A stretch of 64,000 nucleotides of DNA from the NCBI RefSeq assembly GCF_017599345.1, contig NZ_JAGFVL010000035.1:62001-126000 (forward strand), in the 5' to 3' direction. The position numbers and the translations under genes are program-made. Positions 34,547 to 44,386 of this stretch are shown here, piece after piece. The stretch comes from Gracilibacillus suaedae. Its GTDB lineage: Bacteria; Bacillota; Bacilli; Bacillales; Amphibacillaceae. Position 1 is the first letter of the stretch. The number at the start of each line of letters is the position of its first letter. Under the pieces are notes generated by a model. That model had not been told where the DNA came from. It made no database searches and worked only from the letters and a program-made list of their open reading frames with translations.

Positions 34547-36472
34547 CTATTTATTGCCTAAAACAAGCCTGATTTTACTTCCTTCTTGGACTTTTTCTCC
34601 TGCAGCAGGTGCTTGATCAATAATGTAATCTCCACTACCTACTACATCAGCCTCAAGTGAGAATAAATATTGTTGTAATTCATTTTTGTTGAGACCAACC
34701 AGATCAGGAACTTCAATTGGAGGAGATTCTGGCCAATCATAATCCTTTTCAATTCCCTCATCTTGTTTTTCCACACCTATTGCTCGCAAACTATCTTCAA
34801 TAACGGTACCTACAATTGGAGCAGCTACCACACCTCCAAACTGAACAACATCTTTAGGATTGTCAATTGCGACATATACTACTATCTCAGGATCATTAGC
34901 AGGTGCAAAACCGATAAAAGATACTATATGGTTGTTCTCCATATAATTGCCATCTTCACCGACTTTTTGAGCTGTACCTGTCTTTCCACCAACTCGATAC
35001 CCATCTACATAAGCACTTCTACCAGTCCCTAAGGCTACAACCGATTCTAGCGCCTCACGAACTTCTTTAGATGTTTCAGAAGATATAACTCGATCTTTCA
35101 AAACTGGGTCGGTTGTATCTACAGCTTCACCCGTCACCGGATCGAGGAATGCTTTTGCAACATGAGGTTCGTAAAGATAACCACCATTAACTGCAGCTGA
35201 AACAGCCATTACTTGTTGGATCGGAGTAACTGATACACCTTGACCAAAAGCAGTTGTTGCTAATTCGACAGGACCAACATTATCTAAATCAAAAAGGATA
35301 CCATTTGCTTCGCCTTGTAAATCAATTCCCGTTTTTTGACCAAAACCAAAATTATCAATATAAGAAAATAATTTTTCTTTACCTAATTTTTGTCCTAATG
35401 TAATAAAACCTGGGTTACAGGAATTTTGAACCACTTCTAAATATGTTTGATGTCCATGGCCCCCTTTTTTCCAACAATGCAGGGTTGTGCCACCAACTTC
35501 AATATCCCCATCATCTACATATTCATCGTTTTCTAGATCTACCATATCTTCTTCTAATGCAGCAGCTAGTGTAATAATCTTAAATGTTGACCCTGGTTCA
35601 TAGGTGCTCCATATCGGTAAATTTCGATTATATACTTCAGCACTGATTTCCTGATAATTGGCAGGATCAAAGTTTGGTCTTGACGACATACCTAAGACAC
35701 TGCCATCTTTTGGGTTTACAGCTATAGCTATAGCTCCATCTGGATTATATTTCTCTTCTGCTATATCTAATTCTCTCTCAATAATGGTTTGGACTCTGCT
35801 ATCTATGGTGAGTTGAAGATCATAGCCATCTTCTGGAGGAGTATATTTATCAGCCATTTGCGGCATTCTTTTTCCTTTTGCATCACTGTAAAAGGATAAA
35901 CTGCCTTCTGTTCCACTTAACATGTCTTCATACATTAATTCAATGCCCGTTAATCCTTGGTTATCAATGCCACTAAATCCAAGTACATGTGACAAATAAG
36001 CGCCATTGGGATAGTGCCTGATGGAATCCTCTGCAATATAAATTCCTTCTAAATCTAACGTTTGAACGGCCATTGCTTTGTCTTCCGATATTTTCCGTCC
36101 TTCTGGCTGCAATATCACAATCCGTTCATTTTTATGAATAGCTTCTAATACATCTTCATAAGACATATTCAGTACATTTGCTAGCTGTCTGGCTGTTTGT
36201 TCTGGTTCTGTTACTTGTCTTGGCACGACCATAACAGTAGGAGCAGAAACATTCTCCGCTAAAACTTCTTCGTTAGTGTCAATAATCTTCCCTCTTTCTG
36301 GCTCAAAAACAATATCTCTGCTCCACAAATCTTCTGCCTCGGCAATTAGAAAATCAGACCAGATAAATTGCACATATCCTAACCTTGCCACAATAACTCC
36401 CATAATGATTAATGCAAAAAGAAACACAGCGACTATTCTGCGTTGCACCTTAATATTGGTTATCTGTTTCAT
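34547..36472 (-). CDS. spoVD: Sporulation-specific penicillin-binding protein SpoVD
   Basis: Class B transpeptidase for spore cortex, working with SpoVE. 641 residues: N-terminal membrane anchor, PBP dimerisation domain, transpeptidase domain with Ser295 in GSTFK, Ser351-Cys-Asn353 and Lys497-Thr-Gly499, then one PASTA domain (about 583-640), which separates it from PbpB. Cys333 and Cys352 are 19 residues apart, as are the redox-switch cysteines of B. subtilis SpoVD. AAAGGAGA precedes the ATG. Confidence 0.96.
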   Translation of the reverse strand: MKQITNIKVQRRIVAVFLFALIIMGVIVARLGYVQFIWSDFLIAEAEDLWSRDIVFEPERGKIIDTNEEVLAENVSAPTVMVVPRQVTEPEQTARQLANVLNMSYEDVLEAIHKNERIVILQPEGRKISEDKAMAVQTLDLEGIYIAEDSIRHYPNGAYLSHVLGFSGIDNQGLTGIELMYEDMLSGTEGSLSFYSDAKGKRMPQMADKYTPPEDGYDLQLTIDSRVQTIIERELDIAEEKYNPDGAIAIAVNPKDGSVLGMSSRPNFDPANYQEISAEVYNRNLPIWSTYEPGSTFKIITLAAALEEDMVDLENDEYVDDGDIEVGGTTLHCWKKGGHGHQTYLEVVQNSCNPGFITLGQKLGKEKLFSYIDNFGFGQKTGIDLQGEANGILFDLDNVGPVELATTAFGQGVSVTPIQQVMAVSAAVNGGYLYEPHVAKAFLDPVTGEAVDTTDPVLKDRVISSETSKEVREALESVVALGTGRSAYVDGYRVGGKTGTAQKVGEDGNYMENNHIVSFIGFAPANDPEIVVYVAIDNPKDVVQFGGVVAAPIVGTVIEDSLRAIGVEKQDEGIEKDYDWPESPPIEVPDLVGLNKNELQQYLFSLEADVVGSGDYIIDQAPAAGEKVQEGSKIRLVLGNK

Positions 36473-36556
36473 GACATATCTCCTTTAGTTCAAGAAACTG
36501 TTTGTCCCAATATATGTTTGTGAAAGGCTGAATAGAACACTGTGTATGATTGTTTA

Positions 36557-38758
36557 CTATTCTTCTTCGGTCGCTTCATCATCAGATTCATCTGATGCAT
36601 TTTCCTGATCTTCGGGTACATCTGGTTCTTCCAGTTCAACCATTAAATAATCTTTTTCGTTAAGAGACGACCCTTTCTCAATACTCTGTTTCTTAACATA
36701 ACCATTTCCCATCCACTCTAAATCTAGATCTAAAAATTCTCGCAAAGATAAGACATCTCTAAATGACCATCCCGTTAAATCCGGCATTTTCATATTATCT
36801 GTTGCCACCATAACTGTTTGCCTTGCTGTTATCTTTGTACCTGGTTGCATGTTTACTTTCTTGATCTTTTCACCATCACCGATAACAATTGGCTCCACAC
36901 CTAAATCTTTCAATTTATTTAGATATGAATCTGTTTGTTTACCTTCCCATTCGGGAATCTCCACTACTTCGATTGGCTCTGTTGCATCTTTGTCCGGTTC
37001 GATATTTAAATAGCGTAAACTATTTTCCATTACATTTTTAAAGACAAAAGAAACGGGTGCTGAACCTGATTCTGTCACATCTAAGTTCGGCTCTTTGACA
37101 GATACATACATAATTAACTCTGGGTCTTCTGCAGGTGCCATGCCTAAGAAAGAAAAGGTGTAACTATTTCTTCCTGTTTTATATTTGCCTGTTTCAGGAT
37201 CTACAAAGTTGGCAGTACCTGTTTTACCTGCAACGGTATAATCGTTTAAATTATAAATGTTATGGCCTGTCCCATTTTCAGAAGTAATAACCGTTTCTAG
37301 GACCTCTAACGTTTTTTTCGCAGTTTCAGAAGAGATTGGTTCACCTACTACTTCAGGTTTATTCTCAACAATCACCTCATTTGTATCATGATCTACTGTT
37401 TTATCAATGATATATGGTTTTAACATTTTACCTTCATTTGTAATGGTAGTTGCTGCTTTCATCAATTGTATTGGTGTTGTAGTAGTTCCTTGACCAAATG
37501 CAGTAGTTACCTTTTCACTTTCCCAATTATAAAGTATTTCGCCTGCAACTTCACCAGGTAAGTCAATCCCTGTTTTTTGATCAAAATCAAAAGCTTGCAA
37601 ATAATCTAAAAATCTCTCAGGTCCTATTTTTTCATAGGCTAGTTTTGCGGCACCCACGTTGGAAGAACGTTGAATTCCTTCCAAATAGCTAATCTTACCC
37701 CAGCCCCTCCGTCCATTATGATCTCCAATAGTCCTATCACCGGCTTTGTATGTCCCTGATTTAAATTTTTCATCAGGATTCCAGACACCTTCTTCAATCG
37801 CTGAGGCTAATGTAAATACTTTCATCGTGGAACCAGGTTCGAAAGGTGTGGCAATAACATCATTATACCAATTCTCTACTTCACCAATGCTATTAGGGTT
37901 ATAACTCGGTCTGTTACTAAGAGCAAGTATTTCTCCTGTCTTGGCATTCATGACAACAGCCGTCATTCTATCAGGATCATACTCCTCTTCTACCTCTGAT
38001 AATGCATCTTCAACCAATGTTTGAATTTTCTGATCAAGTGTTAGGTACACATCATCGCCATTATCTGGCTCATTAATTACCTCTTTAGGATCTAATAGTT
38101 TCATATTAAATTTATCACGTTGATACGAAATCGATCCATTGACTCCAGTGAGCAAATCATTCATGAGCCCTTCCACACCATTAATTCCGATGATTTGATC
38201 ATCTTGTTTATCCGTTAATCCGATTGTATGTGAAGCAAACTTCCCGTTCGGATAGAAACGGATTGGTTCTTCCATAAAATTAATACCAGGTAATTCTAAA
38301 GCTTCAATTTCTTCTTTTTGCTCCTGATTCAACTCTCTGGCATTAGAACCAAATTCTACTTGGAATCTTTCATTATTAATACCATCATTCAAACGCTCCG
38401 CTATTTCACTTTCTTCCATTTCTAATATAGGTGCTAGTTTCTTGGCAGTTTTGTCAACATCTTTAACATGTTTAGGATGCAGAGGATTGGTAGTATGTGA
38501 CTCATCAACAATAGCATATAAACGGTACACCACATGTTCTTGAGCTAGTGCCATTCCATTACGGTCGTAAATTGTCCCTCTACTTGCGGGAATACTATAG
38601 TGATTGGTTCTTTTCTCATCAGCCAATTCCTGAATGGAAACTCCAGATACTTCTCCAGATACTTGAATATACAAAAACCTTCCAGCTATGACAAGAAAAA
38701 AGGTAGTAAATATAACAATCCAAACAATTGGCATGATTTCAGTTGTTCTACTTTTCAT
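36557..38758 (-). CDS. pbpB: Penicillin-binding protein 2B (divisome transpeptidase)
   Basis: Essential class B PBP of vegetative septation, partner of FtsW. The ATG at 38758 follows ATAGGTG and gives 733 residues; the frame extends to a GTG three codons earlier. Motifs: membrane anchor (about 10-30), Ser310 in PGSTMK, RSSNVG, AGKTGTA, and two C-terminal PASTA-like regions. The last 25 residues are almost all acidic (EPDVPEDQENASDESDDEAT), longer than I expect for this family. Confidence 0.95.
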   Translation of the reverse strand: MKSRTTEIMPIVWIVIFTTFFLVIAGRFLYIQVSGEVSGVSIQELADEKRTNHYSIPASRGTIYDRNGMALAQEHVVYRLYAIVDESHTTNPLHPKHVKDVDKTAKKLAPILEMEESEIAERLNDGINNERFQVEFGSNARELNQEQKEEIEALELPGINFMEEPIRFYPNGKFASHTIGLTDKQDDQIIGINGVEGLMNDLLTGVNGSISYQRDKFNMKLLDPKEVINEPDNGDDVYLTLDQKIQTLVEDALSEVEEEYDPDRMTAVVMNAKTGEILALSNRPSYNPNSIGEVENWYNDVIATPFEPGSTMKVFTLASAIEEGVWNPDEKFKSGTYKAGDRTIGDHNGRRGWGKISYLEGIQRSSNVGAAKLAYEKIGPERFLDYLQAFDFDQKTGIDLPGEVAGEILYNWESEKVTTAFGQGTTTTPIQLMKAATTITNEGKMLKPYIIDKTVDHDTNEVIVENKPEVVGEPISSETAKKTLEVLETVITSENGTGHNIYNLNDYTVAGKTGTANFVDPETGKYKTGRNSYTFSFLGMAPAEDPELIMYVSVKEPNLDVTESGSAPVSFVFKNVMENSLRYLNIEPDKDATEPIEVVEIPEWEGKQTDSYLNKLKDLGVEPIVIGDGEKIKKVNMQPGTKITARQTVMVATDNMKMPDLTGWSFRDVLSLREFLDLDLEWMGNGYVKKQSIEKGSSLNEKDYLMVELEEPDVPEDQENASDESDDEATEEE

Positions 38759-38767
38759 CTTTAACAC

Positions 38768-39148
38768 CTATTCTACTAAGTCTGTTGCTCGTTTCACTTG
38801 GGTGTTTTGAACTTCCAGACCATGTTTTTTGGCATTTTCAATAATCCGTTCAGGTTGGCTTAATTCTTTTTGTTTAAAAGCAAGGTTCTCGTTATGTACA
38901 GTTTGCTGTTGAATTTGTGTATTTAACGATTCCACCTCACGATTTAATTGATCTAGCGAAGAACTATAGCTAACCAAGTAAGCAGAAATACTAAGAAATA
39001 TGACAGCAAAGAAAGAATACATCATTTTTTCACCGCGAGTTACCCAGCGCTTCTGTACCTTTACTTTTTTTCTGACTACATTTGGTTGTTGAACTTGTTC
39101 TCTTACTTGATCATGTGTGTAATAAGCTCTTGCGTGTTGACTACTCAT
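38768..39148 (-). CDS. ftsL: Cell division protein FtsL
   Basis: Small bitopic divisome protein: 126 residues, a basic cytoplasmic N terminus, one membrane segment (about 42-63) and an extracellular leucine-zipper-like coiled coil (about 66-110). Identified from this plan and its fixed place between rsmH and pbpB. Confidence 0.92.
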   Translation of the reverse strand: MSSQHARAYYTHDQVREQVQQPNVVRKKVKVQKRWVTRGEKMMYSFFAVIFLSISAYLVSYSSSLDQLNREVESLNTQIQQQTVHNENLAFKQKELSQPERIIENAKKHGLEVQNTQVKRATDLVE

Positions 39149-39163
39149 GGATTTGCCACCCTT

Positions 39164-40123
39164 CTATTTTATATTTTCTTCATTCCAATCCTTTACTTTT
39201 TCAATCACTCTCAACTTAGCTGACCTTGAACGTCGATTTTCAGCCAATTCATTCTCTGATGGTAAAATTGGTTTTCGATTAACTAGACGAAACGGCGGTT
39301 TAAATTCCTCTGGTATAACTGGAATATTCTTTGGTACAGGAGGAGTTGTACTCCATGTTTTAAATGTTTGCTTACAAATTCGATCTTCTAGCGAGTGAAA
39401 GGTAATAACCGAAATACGTCCACCTATCGAAAGAGATCTACCTGCTTGATATAACGCATCTTCAAAAGCTTTCAATTCATCATTAACAGCTATGCGTATC
39501 GCCTGAAAAATTCGTTTGGCAGGATGTCCGCCTTTTCTTCTAGCGGGAGCAGGTATTGCTTCTTTAATAATGTCCACTAATTCAAACGTAGTGTCTATTG
39601 TTTTTTTCGCTCTTTCTGCTTCTATAGTGCGCGCAATTTGTTTGGAAAACTTCTCTTCACCATACTTAAAGAAAATCGATACAAGATCTTCATATGGCCA
39701 TTTATTCACTATTTCAAATGCATTTAATTCACTGTTTTGATCCATTCGCATATCTAATGGCGCATCATGCTGATAGCTAAAACCTCGTTCCCCTCTATCT
39801 AATTGCGGAGAGGAGACACCTAAATCAAACAAAACACCATTCACTTCTCTTATTTGCAATTTTTCTAATTCTTCACTTAAATGACGAAAATTCCGTTGTA
39901 TCAAGGTGACTTGGTCAAGTCGATCATTCAATCTTTCTTTAGCAGCATCAATAGCGTCTTGATCTTGATCAAATGCGATTAATTTGCCTTTCTCATTCAG
40001 CTGTTCTAATAAATACCCGGAGTGTCCGCCACCGCCTAATGTGCAATCAACATAAATGCCATTTGGATTGATATCGAGACCATTGACCGTTTCTTTTTTT
40101 AATACCGTATAATGTCCAAACAT
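39164..40123 (-). CDS. rsmH: 16S rRNA (cytosine-1402-N4)-methyltransferase
   Basis: Formerly MraW. The 319-residue SAM-dependent methyltransferase starts [11 protein letters not shown], with [17 protein letters not shown] as the SAM-binding motif, [11 protein letters not shown], and [18 protein letters not shown] and ITFHSLEDR further on. It is the second gene of the division cluster, after mraZ. Confidence 0.96.
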   Translation of the reverse strand: MFGHYTVLKKETVNGLDINPNGIYVDCTLGGGGHSGYLLEQLNEKGKLIAFDQDQDAIDAAKERLNDRLDQVTLIQRNFRHLSEELEKLQIREVNGVLFDLGVSSPQLDRGERGFSYQHDAPLDMRMDQNSELNAFEIVNKWPYEDLVSIFFKYGEEKFSKQIARTIEAERAKKTIDTTFELVDIIKEAIPAPARRKGGHPAKRIFQAIRIAVNDELKAFEDALYQAGRSLSIGGRISVITFHSLEDRICKQTFKTWSTTPPVPKNIPVIPEEFKPPFRLVNRKPILPSENELAENRRSRSAKLRVIEKVKDWNEENIK

Positions 40124-40149
40124 GAAGTCACCTCTATTTCTTGTTGTCT

Positions 40150-40581
40150 TTACAAATCAAAATCCATCATATTTTCTGCAATTTCTGCAAATGATTCTTC
40201 CGATACATCTACAAATTCATTCCATTTATCTTCTGCCCAGAATTCTACTCTGTTTGATACACCGATCACTGCACATTCTTTCTCAATTCCTGCATATTTA
40301 CGAAGTGGAGCAGGTATATTTATTCTTCCCTGCTTATCTAGTTCACATTCAACTGCGCCAGAAAAGAAAAAACGGGTAAATGCTCGGGCATCTTTTTTAG
40401 TTAACGGTAATTTTTTCAATTTTTCTTCCAACTGGTGCCATTCATTCATCGGGTATGCAAACAAACATTGATCCAAACCACGGGTAACGACAAACTGCTC
40501 ACCAAGTCCATCTCTGAACTTAGAAGGTACAATTATACGTCCTTTTGTATCAATGTTATGTTGATATTCTCCCATGAACAT
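40150..40581 (-). CDS. mraZ: Transcriptional regulator MraZ
   Basis: First gene of the cluster; an AbrB-fold, ring-shaped DNA-binding protein that regulates its own promoter. The start MFMGEYQHN at 40581 gives 143 residues, the usual length. Two SpoVT/AbrB half-domains are visible: [18 protein letters not shown] near 15 and [17 protein letters not shown] near 80. Its operator is at 40614-40637. Confidence 0.95.
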   Translation of the reverse strand: MFMGEYQHNIDTKGRIIVPSKFRDGLGEQFVVTRGLDQCLFAYPMNEWHQLEEKLKKLPLTKKDARAFTRFFFSGAVECELDKQGRINIPAPLRKYAGIEKECAVIGVSNRVEFWAEDKWNEFVDVSEESFAEIAENMMDFDL

Positions 40582-40607
40582 ATCCAGGCACCCCACTTTC
40601 TACCCTT

Positions 40608-40637
40608 ATCGTACCACATTCCCCCACTTTTCACCAC
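40608..40637 (-). promoter_or_regulatory. MraZ operator and mraZ promoter
   Basis: Three GTGG boxes at 40637-40634, 40627-40624 and 40617-40614, exactly 10 bases apart; a fourth lies at 40596-40593. MraZ is known to bind such phased repeats. A -10-like TACGAT (40613-40608) follows directly, so bound protein would cover the promoter. Confidence 0.7.
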
Positions 40638-40719
40638 TAAATCTTTAAAAAAACTAACCATTTTTTTGTAAAGGTACTTTTTTTGCTACAATAGCTGGAA
40701 TTCGTGTGTAAAAAAATAT

Positions 40720-40762
40720 AAAAAAGGTAATTGGCTTTATCGACCAATTACCTTTTTTTATA
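40720..40762. terminator. Bidirectional terminator between bshC and mraZ
   Basis: AAAAAGGTAATTGG, loop, CCAATTACCTTTTTTT: a long stem with A and T runs on both sides. It overlaps the last bshC codons and isolates bshC from the division cluster. Confidence 0.85.
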
Positions 40763-42380
40763 AGTACACGATGTAATGTTGTTTTTTCCAATCAAACGTA
40801 TAATTATTTATTTGTTTGACCCATTCAAATCCATGGTGATTAAGGAAATAAGTAATATTCCAAGTTCGTTCTTGCAGTCCATTTTCAGGTTTTAAGTGCA
40901 TTTGAATATAATCAAACTCTTTTAATTGCATATGATACTTCTGGGAAAATTCCTTATTGATTCTTTTTGAAAGCTTATCTACTTGTTGTAATAACAGTTG
41001 CAAATTTTTATCCGCATATTGTGATACATCATCTGTTAGATCCTTTGTTACTTCTTTTAGTGGTTGATGTCCCATTTTAATAGCTTCCTTCAGTTGAAAC
41101 GTCATTTCTTCAACAGGACTGCTAGCTTGAGCTGATAACCAATTCATTTTTTGAGTCTGGACTCCGTTATCAATTGCGGAGATAGAATCAATATCATACT
41201 TATTCAATAACTTTAACAGCTTCTCATCGACTAATGTTAGTGACACACGCGGCAAAACAGGTGGCATCTTTAGTGATAGACTATGGAATGCATTTTTTAA
41301 TATAGACCAGTATGCTGCTTCACTCGGACCCGCAAAAAAAGCTAGTGTGGGAAATAATTTTTCTTGCATTAATGGTCTAGTTACTACATTGTTGCTCAAT
41401 CGCTCTGGTGTTTCTTTTGCTATTTCCAAAAGCTCTTGATTAGAATATTGACATTCGTTATTTTTGCCAACCCAATTTCGACCATCTTTTTGAAGTAAAA
41501 TTCTTTCCCCTTCCTGTTCTACAAATAAATGTCCATCTTGTTCATTAGCATCAACACTAACATGATATCCCTTTGTTCTCATTGACTGTAGAGAACGATA
41601 AACAACTCGGCTTATTTCTGGCTGCTTTTCAATCATTTCATGAAAGTATGTCGATTCTAGCTGCCGTATTTCTTTATTTCCAGAGTCAACCAGGATTAAT
41701 CCAGTATCAGCAAAAATCTCGTGAATAAAGGATGCAAAAAAATCAACAAAAGTACTGGATGTCATCAACTTATCATGTAAAGTCTGAAACAATTGTTTCG
41801 TATAAGCAGTTTCTTTTAGTGATCGAAATGTTGTTTCCAACCAACGATAGGTTTGCTCTTTATTTAACTTTCGTTGAGATACAGCTGTTCTTTCTTTATG
41901 ATGATCCTCTATAGAAAATTTTCGAAGGCCAGTTTCTTCTGGTAAGAAAATATGATTCACTTCAGCAAAATCGTGATCCTCTCCTGCTATCCAAAAGACA
42001 GGTAACACAGGAATACCTAATAATTCTTCTTGTTGCTTTGCCAAAGAAATAATGGAGACTATTTTGTTGATCGTATAAAGTGGACCAGTTAGTATCCCTG
42101 CTTGTTGCCCCCCAATAACAACCACACTGTTTTGATCTCTCAGCTTTTCAATATTTTTATGTGTTGCTTCCGTGGCAGACCAACGTTGATTAATCGAATG
42201 TAACACATCGGCCAGAGTCTCTCTTTGAAATTGCTGCTCTTTCAAGTCTTTCTTACGTTCTTTAAAAACATTTTCTTTATAAGGATTATAATCAAAATGA
42301 GCCAACAAATCCTTTACTTCCATTTGATAATCCATGATAAATTTATTATGTAAATCGAGTCTTTGGGATTCGATACGCAT
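40758..42380 (-). CDS. bshC: Bacillithiol biosynthesis cysteine-adding enzyme BshC
   Basis: Last step of bacillithiol synthesis: adds cysteine to glucosaminyl-malate. The 540-residue protein matches the BshC (YllA) family with GGQQAGILTGPLYTINK near 95, PVFWIAGEDHDFAE near 126, LFPTLAFFAGPSEAAYW near 342 and a C-terminal coiled coil. Adjacent to mraZ, as in B. subtilis. Its presence implies bacillithiol as the low-molecular-weight thiol. Confidence 0.95.
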   Translation of the reverse strand: MRIESQRLDLHNKFIMDYQMEVKDLLAHFDYNPYKENVFKERKKDLKEQQFQRETLADVLHSINQRWSATEATHKNIEKLRDQNSVVVIGGQQAGILTGPLYTINKIVSIISLAKQQEELLGIPVLPVFWIAGEDHDFAEVNHIFLPEETGLRKFSIEDHHKERTAVSQRKLNKEQTYRWLETTFRSLKETAYTKQLFQTLHDKLMTSSTFVDFFASFIHEIFADTGLILVDSGNKEIRQLESTYFHEMIEKQPEISRVVYRSLQSMRTKGYHVSVDANEQDGHLFVEQEGERILLQKDGRNWVGKNNECQYSNQELLEIAKETPERLSNNVVTRPLMQEKLFPTLAFFAGPSEAAYWSILKNAFHSLSLKMPPVLPRVSLTLVDEKLLKLLNKYDIDSISAIDNGVQTQKMNWLSAQASSPVEEMTFQLKEAIKMGHQPLKEVTKDLTDDVSQYADKNLQLLLQQVDKLSKRINKEFSQKYHMQLKEFDYIQMHLKPENGLQERTWNITYFLNHHGFEWVKQINNYTFDWKKQHYIVYL

Positions 42381-42484
42381 TAATGAACTGCTCCTTTATC
42401 TTCAATATATACAATAGTAATCCAATAGTATTGTACATAATGAAAACGATAAAAGCACATAATTTGTTTGTAATGATGAGATCA

Positions 42485-42871
42485 TTACAACACTTTGCTT
42501 ATATTATAAAAGATTCCATATAAGATCGTAATAATATGTAAAGAGAAAAATAACAAAAATGTAGCTTTCCAGAAACGTTTACAGACATGAGAAAAAATGA
42601 TGTCAGTATACACCTTCCAATGAATCAAGACACATACCATTAAAATGAATAACAACAGGAGAAAAATGTAACTAATAGGATTTATCGAAAAAACAGAATA
42701 AATAATTGCTGCAACTGATGCGATATATAAAATTGTCGTCGTATCAATCGCTAGATGAAAGCAATATCGTTTTTCACCTACAAACTTATACGATAGTTTA
42801 TAAACTAAAAATGTTATAGCAAACGGTAGTGTAACCATTAAAGCAAGCAGATAGTACAACCCTTCTATCAT
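42485..42871 (-). CDS. DUF3397-like membrane protein
   Basis: 128 residues with four hydrophobic segments and an N-terminal LALMVTLPFAITFLVYKLSY. FHLAIDTTTILYIASVAAI recalls the DUF3397 family, which commonly neighbours bshC. The assignment rests on my memory of that family and on position. No function is known. Confidence 0.65.
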   Translation of the reverse strand: MIEGLYYLLALMVTLPFAITFLVYKLSYKFVGEKRYCFHLAIDTTTILYIASVAAIIYSVFSINPISYIFLLLLFILMVCVLIHWKVYTDIIFSHVCKRFWKATFLLFFSLHIITILYGIFYNISKVL

Positions 42872-43025
42872 AAAATACCCTCACTTTTAAAAAATGTTAT
42901 AACTTTCAAACTATTACTTTTGGTCATGTTTATATCCATTATATAAGACTTTTGAACTTGTGCAAGCTCCTTTTTAAAAATCCATTATAAATTGAGAAAA
43001 CCATTAAGTATCATGGCAAACAACA

Positions 43026-43052
43026 TAAAAACCCCATCTTTTCGATGAGGTT
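43026..43052 (-). terminator. rsfA terminator
   Basis: CCTCATC, loop GAAAA, GATGGGG, TTTTT on the minus strand, shortly after the rsfA stop. Confidence 0.8.
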
Positions 43053-43074
43053 ACTAACTCATAATAATAATGAA

Positions 43075-43524
43075 TTAATGCTTTACCTTTTCCATTGCTT
43101 GCTGAACGGTTTCAAGAAATACTTGATACTGATATAACTTTTGCTTTAACTGTTTATTTTCTTCCACTAATTTACGCAATTCTTCCTGATGGTCTATTTC
43201 CTGATAATATTTTTGCAGTCGCTCTAAAGTTTGGATCACTTCATGGATGTTTGGCTGTTCAGTTTGACTAGCATCTAGCTGTTGGTTTGATTGATAGGAT
43301 ATTTTCTTACGGTTCTGTTTTGCTAACTGGATAGCTTCTTCATATTGTTTCCTTAACGTTGCATTCCAACGAAAACCACACGCTGCTGATGTTCGCGATA
43401 ATTTTCCCCCTACTTCCTTAAAAGCCTCTAATTGTGTCTTTCCTTCACGAATATAGCGTAAGACAGTTTCAGCTAGCAATATATCTTCATCACTAGTCCA
43501 TGCATCTTGTCGATTCCCTTGCAC
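43075..43524 (-). CDS. rsfA: RsfA-family prespore regulator
   Basis: 149 residues from a GTG at 43524, preceded by GAGGAGG. The N-terminal Myb/SANT-like domain ([20 protein letters not shown], then [16 protein letters not shown]) and a C-terminal coiled coil are typical of RsfA (YlbO). In B. subtilis RsfA is made in the forespore and tunes some sigma-F genes. The position next to rpmF is conserved. Confidence 0.88.
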   Translation of the reverse strand: MQGNRQDAWTSDEDILLAETVLRYIREGKTQLEAFKEVGGKLSRTSAACGFRWNATLRKQYEEAIQLAKQNRKKISYQSNQQLDASQTEQPNIHEVIQTLERLQKYYQEIDHQEELRKLVEENKQLKQKLYQYQVFLETVQQAMEKVKH

Positions 43525-43747
43525 AACTCCACCTCCTCTATTCTTGATACAATGTATGCAATTAATAGAAGAGATAGACATATTGTTGCTAAAATATTAT
43601 AAAAACTTAGTACTCTGTTATCATAACCACTTTAATATTCTTCGCCAATATACAAGCATGATATATCTCGCTAAATAAGAAAAACTGAACAAAATTCCGC
43701 TCATTCCTTATTACTAAATGCTAGGTAAATCTGTGATCCTCTAGTAG

Positions 43748-43985
43748 CCATTATGAAATATATGAATCGTATGACCACCACTTCGGCTGCCCACTTTCCT
43801 TTCCGTGGGGTTTGTCCTTCAGCTAACTTTTTCGAACCAAACCCGCTCGAAAAAGTGGATCTTCAGGCCAAACAATTCCCACAGTCATCCATGTATCGCA
43901 AAAAACAGCTATACACCACAAAGAATTCCCTTTCCGTAGGGGTTTGCCCTTAGAAAGCGAAACGGTCAGCCGTAGCGGTTGACTT
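43748..43985. repeat. R1 repeat, copy C (rearranged)
   Basis: Lies in the 656-base rsfA-rpmF gap. The left arm GGCTGCCCACTTTCC starts at 43785, and the central arms TTTTTCGA / TCGAAAAAGTGG match copies at 12204-12321 and 63427-63544. The right arm breaks off after CAATTCCCACAG (43883) and a second partial left arm (CCCTTTCCGTAGGGGTTTGC) follows at 43930. The rest of the gap (43525-43747, 43986-44125) shows nothing I can name. Confidence 0.7.
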
Positions 43986-44125
43986 GCACTAGCTAGCTTT
44001 CAAAATAGCAGCTTTATCTGTATAGCTATTCTTGCTTCTTAAAATATTTGTTTTGAATCACCTTTTCCTATCATACTTGCTTATAAAAGTTGTGATATCA
44101 ATGGTGATATACTTTCCTATCTGAT

Positions 44126-44160
44126 TAAAAAAGTGTAAGAGATCTCATCTCTTACACTAC
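44126..44160 (-). terminator. rpmF terminator
   Basis: GTGTAAGAGAT, short loop, ATCTCTTACAC followed by TTTTTT on the minus strand. Confidence 0.85.
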
Positions 44161-44180
44161 TTGTTGTACAACATATCAAA

Positions 44181-44354
44181 TTATTGTTCTACTACTTGTT
44201 TTCCATCATAATGTCCACAAGATTTACATACATGGTGTGGTTTTGTTAGTTCACCACAATTTGAACATTCTACCATTCCTGGTACATGTAATTTTTTATG
44301 AGTACGACGTTGGTTTTTTACCTTTTTTGAAGTTCTGCGCTTTGGTACTGCCAT
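44181..44354 (-). CDS. rpmF: 50S ribosomal protein L32
   Basis: 57 residues, [19 protein letters not shown], with a zinc-ribbon CSNCG...CKSCG (four cysteines), so this is the zinc-containing L32 form. GGAGGTGTAATGC precedes the ATG at 44354. The ylbN-rpmF pairing is conserved across bacteria and the two are likely co-transcribed. Confidence 0.97.
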   Translation of the reverse strand: MAVPKRRTSKKVKNQRRTHKKLHVPGMVECSNCGELTKPHHVCKSCGHYDGKQVVEQ

Positions 44355-44386
44355 GCATTACACCTCCTTTAAAGAGAAGCAAAGAT

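Noticed and set aside
43753-43953. Plus-strand frame with the same HFPFRGVCPSANFF motif
   Set aside because: A reading of the R1 hairpin, not a conserved protein; frame and ends differ among copies.
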